Shown piece after piece: positions 31,895-40,914 of a stretch of 46,365 bases of DNA. The stretch is from a virus. A program made the translations under genes and the position numbers. The notes under the pieces were generated by a model that ran no database searches, had not been told where the DNA came from, and saw nothing but the letters and a program-made list of their open reading frames with translations. The stretch lies in IMG/VR virus record IMGVR_UViG_3300025886_002036, positions 1 through 46,365 of that record; one strand, written 5' to 3'. Each line of letters starts with the position of its first letter. The stretch's first letter is position 1.

Positions 31895-33213
31895 AACGTG
31901 ATGGTTCTCATTTTATCATAAATATCGCCAACTTTACATTTCACCGGAAAATTACCCTTTTCCATGCGGCTTTTTATTTGTGGCAATATGCCTTTGGCTT
32001 CTGATAAAGGAACATCGAATAGCACAGAATCATATGTATACAATATTATACATGTTTCATGGTCTTGCAGATACTTTTGTAGTTCTGCTAATTTTTTAAC
32101 AGACACCTCTGTTTCAGTGGCTTGCAAATAATAGTTAAACAGTTTATATGATGTCATGTTGGTGACTTGATCTTTGCAAATGCTACGACCTATTATAGGA
32201 GTTTTTATACACCCGACCCGTTTCCATGTAGCCCAAAGTGTAAACACAAAATCATGAACTTGCTGAAAAAATGGAATAGTTAAAAACTCTTTGTCTATGC
32301 CTCCATATAAAAGTCTAAACGTTATGCTTTTACTTTCTTCTCTTTGTTGTTGCGTTAATTCTTCAACACCAAAATAGAACCGGCCCAAATAGTCGTGTAT
32401 ACTAGTTTCGGGCAAATCATATCCAATAAGTTTAGCAATCAGTCTAACATGATAACTGTCAAAATCCATTTCAACCAAAGCACCTTCAGTGTGTCTGCTT
32501 ACAAATGCCGCTCTAGTTCCATCTTCTTTGTTCATTGCCGCATAATTGAATCCACCATATGCATTGCTTGGTCGACCCGTTGTGGTATGATAGTTGTATC
32601 TGGAATACACTCGATTGCCGTTAACTAATTCTGGCATTCGAAAAGTGCCGTTAACTGCTAACCCATTTTGTTCTATATCAGCAAATGTTCTGGGATACAA
32701 CTCGTTGAACTGTTTATATGAATCAGTAAGTTTTGCATTGACAATCATGGGCCATGCATAGTGTCTAATCTTCTGACACATAGCCAAATGTTGCTGCATT
32801 GGTATTACTGCATTTACTTGTGGTAATGATTTGAGTCGACGCCAATAAAAATCATGGGCTGGTGTTGGATAATGTGACTCATCATATGCTTCATTATATG
32901 TATACCACCACAAAGTCTTTACATCCCATACGGCATCGTTTCCACCGGTTTGAAGCCACCGCTTCTTGTCATGGATAAATATATTGCCTAACTGCAGGAA
33001 CTGTTTTAGATATTGTGAAAAGCCCCTTATTTGTTCTGTATGAGCCATCGGTATCAACCATTCGCTTTCATCTTCACAATAAATGTAAATGGCGTGAATA
33101 TCTTGCTGTGATTCGTGGGTAGTTGGATTTGCATAGATAGGAACTAACAATGTCTTGTTTTCTGCTATTATACTTAGGCAGGTCGCAACATCAGATTCAT
33201 AGTCCACTATCAT
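31891..33213 (-). CDS. Family A DNA polymerase-like protein
   Basis: A 440-residue protein whose last 250 residues match DNA polymerase I. TTTGRPSN at 210-217 precedes motif A (MDFDSYHVRL, D250); motif B is R291-x3-K295-x3-F299-x3-Y303-G304, an intact O-helix; Q364 of NYYLQATE fits the fingers residue; motif C is YDS, D395 kept but the usual H-D-E changed to Y394-D-S396. The N-terminal 190 residues resemble a decayed 3'-5' exonuclease domain without its acids. Coupled to the nuclease-like gene by ATGA. As the genome also has PolB, it is probably a repair, gap-filling or virion-associated enzyme. Confidence 0.75.
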   Translation of the reverse strand: MIVDYESDVATCLSIIAENKTLLVPIYANPTTHESQQDIHAIYIYCEDESEWLIPMAHTEQIRGFSQYLKQFLQLGNIFIHDKKRWLQTGGNDAVWDVKTLWWYTYNEAYDESHYPTPAHDFYWRRLKSLPQVNAVIPMQQHLAMCQKIRHYAWPMIVNAKLTDSYKQFNELYPRTFADIEQNGLAVNGTFRMPELVNGNRVYSRYNYHTTTGRPSNAYGGFNYAAMNKEDGTRAAFVSRHTEGALVEMDFDSYHVRLIAKLIGYDLPETSIHDYLGRFYFGVEELTQQQREESKSITFRLLYGGIDKEFLTIPFFQQVHDFVFTLWATWKRVGCIKTPIIGRSICKDQVTNMTSYKLFNYYLQATETEVSVKKLAELQKYLQDHETCIILYTYDSVLFDVPLSEAKGILPQIKSRMEKGNFPVKCKVGDIYDKMRTITL

Positions 33214-33237
33214 ATAACATATAATAGTAAATAATTT

Positions 33238-33855
33238 TTACGAATCCAATCCGTTGATGTCAGTTGGTATTATTACATCTGTATCAGTATAATATTGCAA
33301 TGGATTTGATAGATATAAAGATAAATTGGGCATGGTTAATTCTGCTTGTTTAATTGTGTCTATATTTTTACTTCTTGCGCCTTGTATAGTAATTAATCCA
33401 TTTTGCGTGTCTGATATTTCTCCTGTAATATACCACTGAATCTTTTTTGCAACATATATATTTGGATCTATTTTATTTTGACTGTACATATCATGTGTTT
33501 CATTGTCGACTTCATAAAATTTATTTTCATTAATTTTTTTAAATATATATCGATTGATATAACCAATATCTATATCTTCTTTATTAATATTCACGTTATG
33601 TGTTTTAAACGAACTATAATTTAATTTTACATTTGTAATTATTTTATATGTTTTACTGTCTTGATTTAGTTCTATATATTTAATTAATTTTACAGATTTA
33701 TTTTTATCCCATTTTGGCTGAGTGTATACTTCTCCAGTTGTATATTTATGGTATAGTCCAATATATTCATTGTTATCTGACGTCATCCATTCGGATCCAG
33801 TAGTATATAGATCTATTGTTATTTCATTACTGCTATAAAAAGATTTAATTCTCAT
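33238..33855 (-). CDS. Probable structural protein after the baseplate hub gene
   Basis: A 205-residue protein with alternating polar and aromatic strands: MRIKSFYSSNEITIDLYTTG, EYIGLYHKYTTGEVYTQPKW and LSLYLSNPLQYYTDTDVIIP. The segment with N-E-Y-I-G-L-Y-H-K-Y-T-T-G recurs in marine T4-like phages, usually near tail and neck genes. No enzyme motif is seen. I chose the ATG at 33853-33855, 11 bases after the hub stop; an ATG at 33915 would overlap the hub gene. Asn and Lys are frequent, as in other structural proteins here. Confidence 0.6.
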   Translation of the reverse strand: MRIKSFYSSNEITIDLYTTGSEWMTSDNNEYIGLYHKYTTGEVYTQPKWDKNKSVKLIKYIELNQDSKTYKIITNVKLNYSSFKTHNVNINKEDIDIGYINRYIFKKINENKFYEVDNETHDMYSQNKIDPNIYVAKKIQWYITGEISDTQNGLITIQGARSKNIDTIKQAELTMPNLSLYLSNPLQYYTDTDVIIPTDINGLDS

Positions 33856-33866
33856 AAGTTTAGTTT

Positions 33867-35966
33867 TTAAAAGTCTAATGATGGTCTCATTATACATTGT
33901 ATACTTGTAGTCCATTCTCCTTGTGTAGTAACACTATGTGATATACTAACAATGCTAAATACAGTATTTTGCGTGTATCTTGCTGGTAATCCGTTAAATT
34001 TTACAACGTCACCATATCTAAATCCATTAATACCATCAATGGTAAATGATGCATCAAATGGTATTACTGGAGCTTTTAGTTGATTTGTTTGTTCTAATGT
34101 TGGTAATGGGTATTGAATGTATTTTTTTAAACTTGTTTTAAGTCTACTCATTGCATTATTTTCATCAATATCATTTCCATATGCTGCAATTGAGCCGGTT
34201 AATTCATTAACATATTGATTATGTCGGTCTTCATATTTTTTCTGAACTTCAAGTTGTAGTTTTTTACTTCCAAGATTTTTTATTGTTTCATTCCCATTTT
34301 CTTGTCGTTCAACTGTTGTAGCAGAATACATATATGACAAAAATGGAGCTATTTCTGATTCGGTTATATTAGCCGGATCTTGATTTAATGAGTATGCCAA
34401 GTTAGATGCATCACTAGGTAATTTTCCATTAAATGAAAAATCTCGTACAATAGTTCCAATTGGATCATTTGCAAACATTGGAATTGCAAACGGCTGTGCT
34501 ACATTAGTAAATGGCTTTACATTATTATTATCATAATATAACAATGCATTTTTTTGTTCTGGGTGTGTTATTAAGCTCAATTGATATGCTCCACCACTAG
34601 AAGAATAAATTTTTGTAGATATACGTTTTAAAAATTCATTGACCGTGTATGTTTCTGCACTAATCATACTATCTAATTCTGTTTGTATATAATCCATGGC
34701 AACATAAATTAATGTAGGATATGCTACATTATCATCTGTAAATTTTGGTTTTGTGGATTCAAGCGTACCATACCAAGTACGAGTTCCATATTTATCCTGT
34801 CCAGGAAAAAATATATTGTTTGGATCCGCTGATACTAAACGATCATAATATTTACATACATTTATATCTCGATCAAATACAATAGATACATCGCCAACTA
34901 CTGGGGTTGATTTTGTAATAATATATTTATTTAAAAATTCGATTAATGCTTTTAATGATATATATTTTTTAAATGGTCTACCGGTAAATGGAGCTCCCCA
35001 TATATAACTAACGTCTTTTTGTCGATCTTCTGTGGTATTTACATATATGCCTAAATCTATATTTGAATTTGAAGTATTTCCAGTAGATGAAGCTCGTTGA
35101 GTTTCTACGTCGTTATCTATTTTTTCAAAAAATTCAATCATATTTGTTTTTTGTACATCGTCTTTGTCTTTTTTCCCAGTATCAGTCATTGCCATTGATA
35201 AATCAGTATATACTTGACTAGTACCACGCATTGTTAAACTAACCGCAACACTTGCATCAGATTGGTAATCTAATGTAAATGAAATTATAACTCCATCAAA
35301 AATATATGAGCTCATTGATGAATATTTACGTTCTTCTGCGGGTGTTATTTCTGGATACAAGCTTTTAATTTTTTCTGAAGATGGCATAGACCCTGAAGTT
35401 AAATACCCATTAGTATTTTCTGATACGATTGCATTATCTGGATGCTCAATTTTTAATCGAATATTACGTCCAGGTCTTAAATATATCGATTCAAAATAGT
35501 CTAAATCTCTGCCGGGGTTTGGAATTGTAACGTTAACAGTAGATGTTTGCATAATACCCATTGAATCATCTCCAATTTGTACTTCTACACCAGTTAGATA
35601 TGGAGGTATTCTTTTTGATGTATCGGATGCATCGGTTGTTTCTATAGAATCTCCTCGTTCATCTCGTATTTCATATTTACGGTCTCCTAAATAGCCCCGG
35701 GGGCCTGTTGGTAAAAATTCAGTAGTTCTAGTTGTTTTACCTCCTAATATAGCTGATGGAATAATTGTTTTACTAGTTATAACTTGTGTTTTATTGTCAT
35801 TGCTGCTTGTTACATCTACATGATATGGTGTAATTTGCACATTTGCAATTTTACCAACCATAAAATTAATATCTTTAGTTGTTCGATTTCTTTTCCCAGC
35901 TGCCGCACGTGCTAGAAGTTCTGTTTGTAGATTTTTGTCAACTTCGGTATAAAATATATCACTCAT
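33867..35966 (-). CDS. Baseplate hub protein (gp27/gpD-like)
   Basis: A 699-residue protein beginning MSDIFYTEVDKNLQTELLAR. Its C-terminal region (FTIDGINGFRYGDVVKFNGL, FSIVSISHSVTTQGEWTTSI, ending RPSLDF) is the typical close of the hub proteins (T4 gp27, P2 gpD) that sit at the tip of the tail tube and bind the spike. The N-terminal third contains tube-like strands (LTGVEVQIGDDSMGIMQTST). It is larger than T4 gp27 (391), so extra domains are present (about 270-520). An ATGA overlap couples it to the LysM-like gene. Confidence 0.75.
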   Translation of the reverse strand: MSDIFYTEVDKNLQTELLARAAAGKRNRTTKDINFMVGKIANVQITPYHVDVTSSNDNKTQVITSKTIIPSAILGGKTTRTTEFLPTGPRGYLGDRKYEIRDERGDSIETTDASDTSKRIPPYLTGVEVQIGDDSMGIMQTSTVNVTIPNPGRDLDYFESIYLRPGRNIRLKIEHPDNAIVSENTNGYLTSGSMPSSEKIKSLYPEITPAEERKYSSMSSYIFDGVIISFTLDYQSDASVAVSLTMRGTSQVYTDLSMAMTDTGKKDKDDVQKTNMIEFFEKIDNDVETQRASSTGNTSNSNIDLGIYVNTTEDRQKDVSYIWGAPFTGRPFKKYISLKALIEFLNKYIITKSTPVVGDVSIVFDRDINVCKYYDRLVSADPNNIFFPGQDKYGTRTWYGTLESTKPKFTDDNVAYPTLIYVAMDYIQTELDSMISAETYTVNEFLKRISTKIYSSSGGAYQLSLITHPEQKNALLYYDNNNVKPFTNVAQPFAIPMFANDPIGTIVRDFSFNGKLPSDASNLAYSLNQDPANITESEIAPFLSYMYSATTVERQENGNETIKNLGSKKLQLEVQKKYEDRHNQYVNELTGSIAAYGNDIDENNAMSRLKTSLKKYIQYPLPTLEQTNQLKAPVIPFDASFTIDGINGFRYGDVVKFNGLPARYTQNTVFSIVSISHSVTTQGEWTTSIQCIMRPSLDF

Positions 35967-36262
35967 CTAGTTCTATTTATTTGTATAATTTTATCTAAAA
36001 ATTTTGTTTTTCCTGGTATTCTTAATTTAGTATTAGATGGGACTATCATGGTTCCTTTGCCTAGTCCATTTGCAGCTGCAATAACCCACCATAATGAAAC
36101 GTCTTGATAAAATGAATTTGCTAATCTGTCTAATCGATCAATTGATGTTGTAATTATAAATGTATCAGCGTCACTGATTTCAATAGTTGGAAATATAGTA
36201 GTAGCTCGTTTGCGTTTACCAGTTTTATCTTTAATTATATCTGTTGTTGCATATCTACTCAT
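35963..36262 (-). CDS. LysM-like baseplate protein (gp53-like)
   Basis: A 99-residue protein. Residues 54-86 (DVSLWWVIAAANGLGKGTMI, then VPSNTKLRIPG) form a LysM-type fold as in T4 gp53 and phage tail proteins of the gpX type, which bind between tube and hub. The N-terminal half contains DRLDRLANSFYQDV. It has the expected short length. An AGAGGAAA ribosome site precedes the start. It sits between the tube-cap and hub genes in the baseplate order. Confidence 0.8.
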   Translation of the reverse strand: MSRYATTDIIKDKTGKRKRATTIFPTIEISDADTFIITTSIDRLDRLANSFYQDVSLWWVIAAANGLGKGTMIVPSNTKLRIPGKTKFLDKIIQINRTR

Positions 36263-36277
36263 AATTATTTTCCTCTA

Positions 36278-37846
36278 TTAGTTGTTTATGTTTCCTGCAG
36301 GACCCGACGAATCAGCAGTATTGCCGGCAGCAGTTGAATCGCCTGAAGTGTTTCCTACTGCTAACGCATTTAATTCTTCTAGTGTTAATGGTTTGTTATT
36401 TTTAGTTTTACTTAACCAATTATCATTACCTGGTAATGGTAATCCATTGTCACCATGTCGTTTTGCCAATGAATAGAATTTTCCGCCTTTTTGTGGTAAC
36501 CAATCGGTAATTGGTGTTATTGTTAAATTAATATCAATTTTATGAGGCGTTTGCATCATTTGTGGATCTTTTTCAATGTTAATTTCCCATGGTGTATCTG
36601 CATTAGCTAATGTATATCCTACACTTTTTAAAATCACAGGCTGTTGATTGAATAAATCTCCTATAGTTAAACGCATCCATGGGCCGACCATCGCTATATT
36701 ATCGTCTGTATATTCCGGGGCTGTATAACCAGCTAGGGCGTTTAATTTTCGCCATATGGGTTTAACTTCATCTCTGTCTGTTGCATATACCGTAAAATCT
36801 AAACTTAAATCTCGACTAAATCCACCATATTGATAGTTAGTATCACCCCGGCCGATTAAATTAACATCTGTCCAACTGGCATTAAAACTGTCTGACAGAC
36901 TATTGATGGTTGCTCTAAATACAATTATATCATCTTCTTCGTCTGAATTATTTAATCCAGCATGAAGTTTAGGGCCAGTAAAGAAAAATTTAATAAAATC
37001 TGCGGTTATCCCAGCTTTGTTTAATATGTCTAGATCGCCAAATATTTTAGGCTTTGGTAACCAACGATATGCATTTTTCAACGATCGTTGACTAAAATCT
37101 ATAACATTGACTTTATCACCTCGGAATGGAGTTATTTTAGATAACACATTACGTGTTGGTATCCATTCACCATTATCATTATTTCGAAGATCACGAGTTT
37201 TCCATTGAGTGGCTACATGACTTTGAGCAGTAAAGTCATTGCGTAAAGCATATGGGTTTCCATGATCTCCCCAACCATATGTTGCTTGTAAATTAAATAA
37301 TGAATATGCACCAGCTGGTGATATTGATGTAGCGGCATAAAGACCGGACCGAATTGCAGATTTTGGTTTTCCAGCATCCGATGTGTCAAACAATGTTCTT
37401 AATGCTGCAGCTGTTCCGTCTACACGCTTAGTCGATAATCCTCCTGCTAAATTTGTATCTTCTAATTTATTGCCTTGAGCATCTTGATTCGTGGAAAATT
37501 TTCTAGCTCGAAAATCTGGTATTGCTACGCCGGGAAATGGTCGCATTGCATTTGGTGCTGCTACAGCATACATGGATCGTATTGAATAATTATCGCTTCC
37601 ATCGATAAAGCTTTGACCAATTTGAGATACTTGTGGTATCCCAGACAAACTACCTATAGCAGCAGCACCAAAACCAGCAGCTTTTTGTGCTATGTTTCCC
37701 AATGTAATATTAGTAGTTTTTGCTTGTATTGTAGACGCTGCATTTTGCAAAACCGTTTTGCCATATTGGAGCTCACTAAATTTTGTTACAGTAGATACAT
37801 TTAATCCAGGATGTATTTGACCTAATATTTCATTGATGTTTGACAT
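36278..37846 (-). CDS. Baseplate tail-tube cap protein (gp48/gp54-like)
   Basis: A 522-residue protein. The region about 300-450 (VFRATINSLSDSFNASWTDV, YGGFSRDLSLDFTVYATDRD, YTLANADTPWEINIEK) has the tube-like pattern of proteins that cap the baseplate and start tube growth (T4 gp48 and gp54). The N-terminus is helical and small-residue rich (KAAGFGAAAIGSL). The C-terminal 20 residues are low-complexity (GDSTAAGNTADSSGPAGNIN). The start shares one base with the tape-measure stop (TAATG). Whether it stands for gp48 or gp54 cannot be told. Confidence 0.7.
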   Translation of the reverse strand: MSNINEILGQIHPGLNVSTVTKFSELQYGKTVLQNAASTIQAKTTNITLGNIAQKAAGFGAAAIGSLSGIPQVSQIGQSFIDGSDNYSIRSMYAVAAPNAMRPFPGVAIPDFRARKFSTNQDAQGNKLEDTNLAGGLSTKRVDGTAAALRTLFDTSDAGKPKSAIRSGLYAATSISPAGAYSLFNLQATYGWGDHGNPYALRNDFTAQSHVATQWKTRDLRNNDNGEWIPTRNVLSKITPFRGDKVNVIDFSQRSLKNAYRWLPKPKIFGDLDILNKAGITADFIKFFFTGPKLHAGLNNSDEEDDIIVFRATINSLSDSFNASWTDVNLIGRGDTNYQYGGFSRDLSLDFTVYATDRDEVKPIWRKLNALAGYTAPEYTDDNIAMVGPWMRLTIGDLFNQQPVILKSVGYTLANADTPWEINIEKDPQMMQTPHKIDINLTITPITDWLPQKGGKFYSLAKRHGDNGLPLPGNDNWLSKTKNNKPLTLEELNALAVGNTSGDSTAAGNTADSSGPAGNINN

Positions 37847-39822
37847 TATACACGTTTCCTTCCATTTAATGCAGATTCACCCATTATTCCACTTCCTTGC
37901 ATTACCGTTAACATTCTTTGTAAAAGCATTTCCATTTTTGCGTTTGACGAAACTGATCCTCCGTTTGCCATTTTTATTGGTCCATTGTTAATTTTGTCTA
38001 GCAATGGTTTATTACGACGTGTCGCTGCGGCATTGATAACGTATTCACCGTCGGATAGTCTGGCAGGTATTGAGTCTGATGTACTGGTTCCTGCACCTGT
38101 TATATATCCACCGGCGGCCGACTCAATAGGAGTCACTGCAACTTCCGATGCTTTTGGCTTCGCTATTATATTGGTTATTGATGTCAACTTGTTTGTGAAT
38201 TTCGTTAAGGGCTCTGATACGAATTTCGGCAGTACCTTTGCCAACATTGATATTGGCGTTGTTGCGGCGGCTATCCGATCGGATATTATTCCTAATGATC
38301 CAACTCCTTTTATAAATTGTGGGTCACTAAACGTTTTAGATGCATTTTCTGCAAATTTAACGAGGGAATTGGTGTTTGCATTTGCTTGAGCCATACTAAC
38401 AGAAGCGGCGGCGGCTTTGGCTCCTCCCATTTCATTGACAGCTGCATTTGAAATTTTTGAATCAATACTTTGCAAAAAATCATTAGCTTTGTCTGCTGTT
38501 GTTCTAGTGTCTGATGCTGCAATTAATTGATCTATATCTTTTAGTTTAGCTTCATCATCACCAGCTTCTTTACGAAGTCGTTCTATTTCGGTTTTAGCTT
38601 CATCTGCAGACATATTCATTATGTCTTCAGCCCCAAGCTTGGTCATTAACTTTCTTTTCTGAATCATTTTGGCTAATGTTGCTTCGTCAGTTCCCATTAA
38701 CTCTGCTGCTTTCTTTCTTGCAAATAAATTCTTTTCTAGAGTATCACCTTCGCTAGCAATAAATTGATTCATTAACTCTGCTTGTTTAGTAGAGTCGCCA
38801 CTAATAGTTGCCATTCGGTATTCATTTGTTAAACTTTTACCCTGATTGTCTAATAAACGACGGCCGGTTAGTTGTTGGTATTCCATTTCACTACCAATAC
38901 TGGATTCTATATTTAACAATGATTGTCCAGTACCATGAAGTTTTTCCATGGATGTACCTAATAATCTGGCTTTCATTGTGGCTACTTCTAATTTGTTTCC
39001 AACTCCGCCGTATTGCAATTGAAGATCTGCTCCCATACTAGCTATGTCTTGTATAATTTGTTGTTGCTGTTGAACTGCATCTATACCAGTAAAGCCTTCT
39101 AGAGCTCTAGACATTTGTTCAATTTCACCTGCTGCTTCTGCTCCGCTTTTTCCGATACCTGCTGCATACAATTCAAAACTATTTGCACTTTCTGCAGATA
39201 ATCCAATATTGTTTTGTAGATATCCTTGAGTTTTTATTAATTCTTTACCAAAGTCTTTTCCTAATGCTTTACTAGAAGCTATAAATCCACCGGTAATTTC
39301 TTTAAGATTTTTTGCATATTCAAATAATTTTTTACTTCCTAGTTTGAAACTATTTGTCTGACCTTCTACATCAATTGTTAATTTTCGCAAATTATATGCA
39401 AACTTTGTAGCGCCTTTACTACTCATTCCAAAAGACTTGTTTAACTCTTTGTTTGATTCTTCAAGAAAATTTTGATTTTTTACTGCTACTAATACAGATT
39501 TATTATATTGATCTTGGTATGCTTGTGCTCTGCCTATACCTGCACTCAACATTTCAAAGGATTTCAATTGGGATGTTAAAACATCATTGATATTCTTCAT
39601 TTGGATGTTGAGACTGGGTATTGTTCCTTTGAAAGAATCGATTTGATTGCTAAGCTTAACAACCATACTTGAATCACTCATTTCTTTGAACTTTTTGTTC
39701 ATTTGCTCAAGTTCTTTATTAAAGTCACCAATACCGCCACCAATTCTAGGCTGGCGCTTAAGTTGCTGAATAAGTATGTGTGAGGTTAACGTCATCAATG
39801 ATTCTTTATTATAAATATTCAT
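37846..39822 (-). CDS. Tail tape-measure protein (gp29-like)
   Basis: A 658-residue mostly helical protein. The N-terminal coiled coil (NKELEQMNKKFKEMSDS, QIDSFKGTIPSLNIQMKN) and the following helical mid-region are typical of tape measures. The C-terminal AGTSTSDSIPARLSDGEYVI, NAAATRRNKPLLDKIN is the classic tape-measure ending. It sets tail length between gp26/gp51-like genes and the baseplate genes. The annotated ATG forms TAATG with the preceding stop, but the first 27 bases hold a copy of the repeated element, and MTLTSHIL (ATG at 39795) is an alternative start. Confidence 0.85.
   Translation of the reverse strand: MNIYNKESLMTLTSHILIQQLKRQPRIGGGIGDFNKELEQMNKKFKEMSDSSMVVKLSNQIDSFKGTIPSLNIQMKNINDVLTSQLKSFEMLSAGIGRAQAYQDQYNKSVLVAVKNQNFLEESNKELNKSFGMSSKGATKFAYNLRKLTIDVEGQTNSFKLGSKKLFEYAKNLKEITGGFIASSKALGKDFGKELIKTQGYLQNNIGLSAESANSFELYAAGIGKSGAEAAGEIEQMSRALEGFTGIDAVQQQQQIIQDIASMGADLQLQYGGVGNKLEVATMKARLLGTSMEKLHGTGQSLLNIESSIGSEMEYQQLTGRRLLDNQGKSLTNEYRMATISGDSTKQAELMNQFIASEGDTLEKNLFARKKAAELMGTDEATLAKMIQKRKLMTKLGAEDIMNMSADEAKTEIERLRKEAGDDEAKLKDIDQLIAASDTRTTADKANDFLQSIDSKISNAAVNEMGGAKAAAASVSMAQANANTNSLVKFAENASKTFSDPQFIKGVGSLGIISDRIAAATTPISMLAKVLPKFVSEPLTKFTNKLTSITNIIAKPKASEVAVTPIESAAGGYITGAGTSTSDSIPARLSDGEYVINAAATRRNKPLLDKINNGPIKMANGGSVSSNAKMEMLLQRMLTVMQGSGIMGESALNGRKRV
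39810..39818 (-). promoter_or_regulatory. Repeated 9-mer overlapping the tape-measure start
   Basis: Plus-strand TATAAATAT inside the first codons of the annotated tape-measure frame. Its surrounding ATATTTATAATAAAG is identical in the reading direction to the copy before the gp26-like gene. If it is a promoter element, the true start may be the ATG at 39795. Confidence 0.3.
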
Positions 39823-40082
39823 TAACTACTTTTAGTTGGAGGTCTATAAATTTTTGATTTAGATTTATTTACTTGTTGCTCCATGAGAACCGTTTCTTGC
39901 GTACGCATTTGGTTGATGTTAGATACCCATAATTTTCGTATACGTAATGGCATTGTGTATATGTCTTGAAATGACCATCGGCCTTCTCCTGCCCATAATA
40001 AATCAAAAAGTTGGTTGTGAAATTGTACTTGATGTTCTGGTTTAAAACCAAAAAAGGTCTGCGTCAAATTGAAACACGGCAT
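39822..40082 (-). CDS. gp51-like tail assembly protein or C-terminal half of a frameshift product
   Basis: An 86-residue frame that overlaps the 3' end of the gp26-like gene by about 40 bases. It has FHNQLFDLLWAGEGRWSFQD and YTMPLRIRKLWVSNINQM, a pattern I associate with the small protein next to gp26 in marine T4-like phages (T4 gp51 place). The ATG at 40080-40082 has GGGAG eight bases before it, which supports independent translation. The frame also lies +1 from the gp26-like gene at a run of six T, so a shifted fusion, as in other tail chaperones, is the alternative. It precedes the tape-measure gene, as expected for either. Confidence 0.6.
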   Translation of the reverse strand: MPCFNLTQTFFGFKPEHQVQFHNQLFDLLWAGEGRWSFQDIYTMPLRIRKLWVSNINQMRTQETVLMEQQVNKSKSKIYRPPTKSS

Positions 40083-40824
40083 TGTGAGTGCTCCCATCTT
40101 CACTCACTGCAGTTGTATTATAATCTATACCTGGTGCTGTATCCATAATATATTTTCTTAATTTTCTACTTTCAGATGCACGAAGAGTATATTGTAAGTA
40201 TTCTTCAATTTCTATAGGTGAAGTGATGTCGTTAACTTGATAAATAACATGCTTTAAAAAAGAAGAATTTAGTTTGTCATTGTCTAGAGTGTCGATATCC
40301 CGTACAGATAAATATTTGAATTTAATTATATCTCCGGTAGTTGTAATCTTATAATCAAATAATCCATTGCCATCGTCAATTATAGTAAATGGTTTTGATT
40401 TTAATTTAGATAGATCTTGTATAGCAGATATTAACGTATTGTCTTTTGTATCGGTTACCTGTACAGGATATTCAGTACCATATCCTAAAATTCTAGCAGA
40501 TATTATTGCCCATTCTTTATCACCCGCTACAAAATCATTTGGGTGGATTCCTGGTGTTATAATTAATGCTTCTAATAATTTATCAAAAACAACTCCTTCG
40601 TTTATATAACTAGAATTAGAAAGTATATCTTCATCATACGCAGTCATGTGTCGCATTTCTATCTGGCCGTTGCGTAATGGTGATGATTTTTCATACACAT
40701 TGCCTTGACTAGGTAAATTTATTATGTTTGCGGGAAACTTGCTAGTTTTTTTGTTTTGCTCATATTGCTGTTTTGCTAATTCGATGATTTGTTTATTGTC
40801 TAAACGATCAGTAACTTTACTCAT
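40042..40824 (-). CDS. Baseplate hub assembly protein (gp26-like, T4_baseplate family)
   Basis: A 260-residue protein matching the T4 baseplate assembly family (PF12322 group, T4 gp26). Typical stretches are INLPSQGNVYEKSSPLRNGQ, the core MRHMTAYDEDILSNSSYINE and LEALIITPGIHPNDFVAGDK. It ends with DADLFWF over a run of T where the next frame begins. In T4 the gp26 gene also precedes gp51. It is likely a tail-assembly chaperone rather than a virion component. An AAGGA site lies before the start, and the repeated 9-mer is 25-33 bases upstream. Confidence 0.85.
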   Translation of the reverse strand: MSKVTDRLDNKQIIELAKQQYEQNKKTSKFPANIINLPSQGNVYEKSSPLRNGQIEMRHMTAYDEDILSNSSYINEGVVFDKLLEALIITPGIHPNDFVAGDKEWAIISARILGYGTEYPVQVTDTKDNTLISAIQDLSKLKSKPFTIIDDGNGLFDYKITTTGDIIKFKYLSVRDIDTLDNDKLNSSFLKHVIYQVNDITSPIEIEEYLQYTLRASESRKLRKYIMDTAPGIDYNTTAVSEDGSTHNAVFQFDADLFWF

Positions 40825-40848
40825 ATATTATCCTTATTATAACTTTAT

Positions 40849-40857
40849 TATAAATAT
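40849..40857 (-). promoter_or_regulatory. Repeated 9-mer upstream of the gp26-like gene
   Basis: Plus-strand TATAAATAT between the gp19 terminator (40866-40893) and the ribosome site of the gp26-like gene. The position right after a terminator is what is expected of a promoter for the next unit, although its orientation is opposite to the T4 late promoter. Confidence 0.35.
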
Positions 40858-40865
40858 ATGTACAT

Positions 40866-40893
40866 AAAAAAAGTAGGAAATTACTCCTACTTT
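40866..40893 (-). terminator. Rho-independent terminator after the tail tube gene
   Basis: In the reading direction a nine-pair stem AAAGTAGGA/TCCTACTTT with a six-base loop, running into a series of seven T. It lies 22 bases after the gp19 stop at 40915 and limits read-through into the baseplate and tape-measure genes. Confidence 0.85.
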
Positions 40894-40914
40894 AATTATA
40901 TTGTTTTTATTCTA

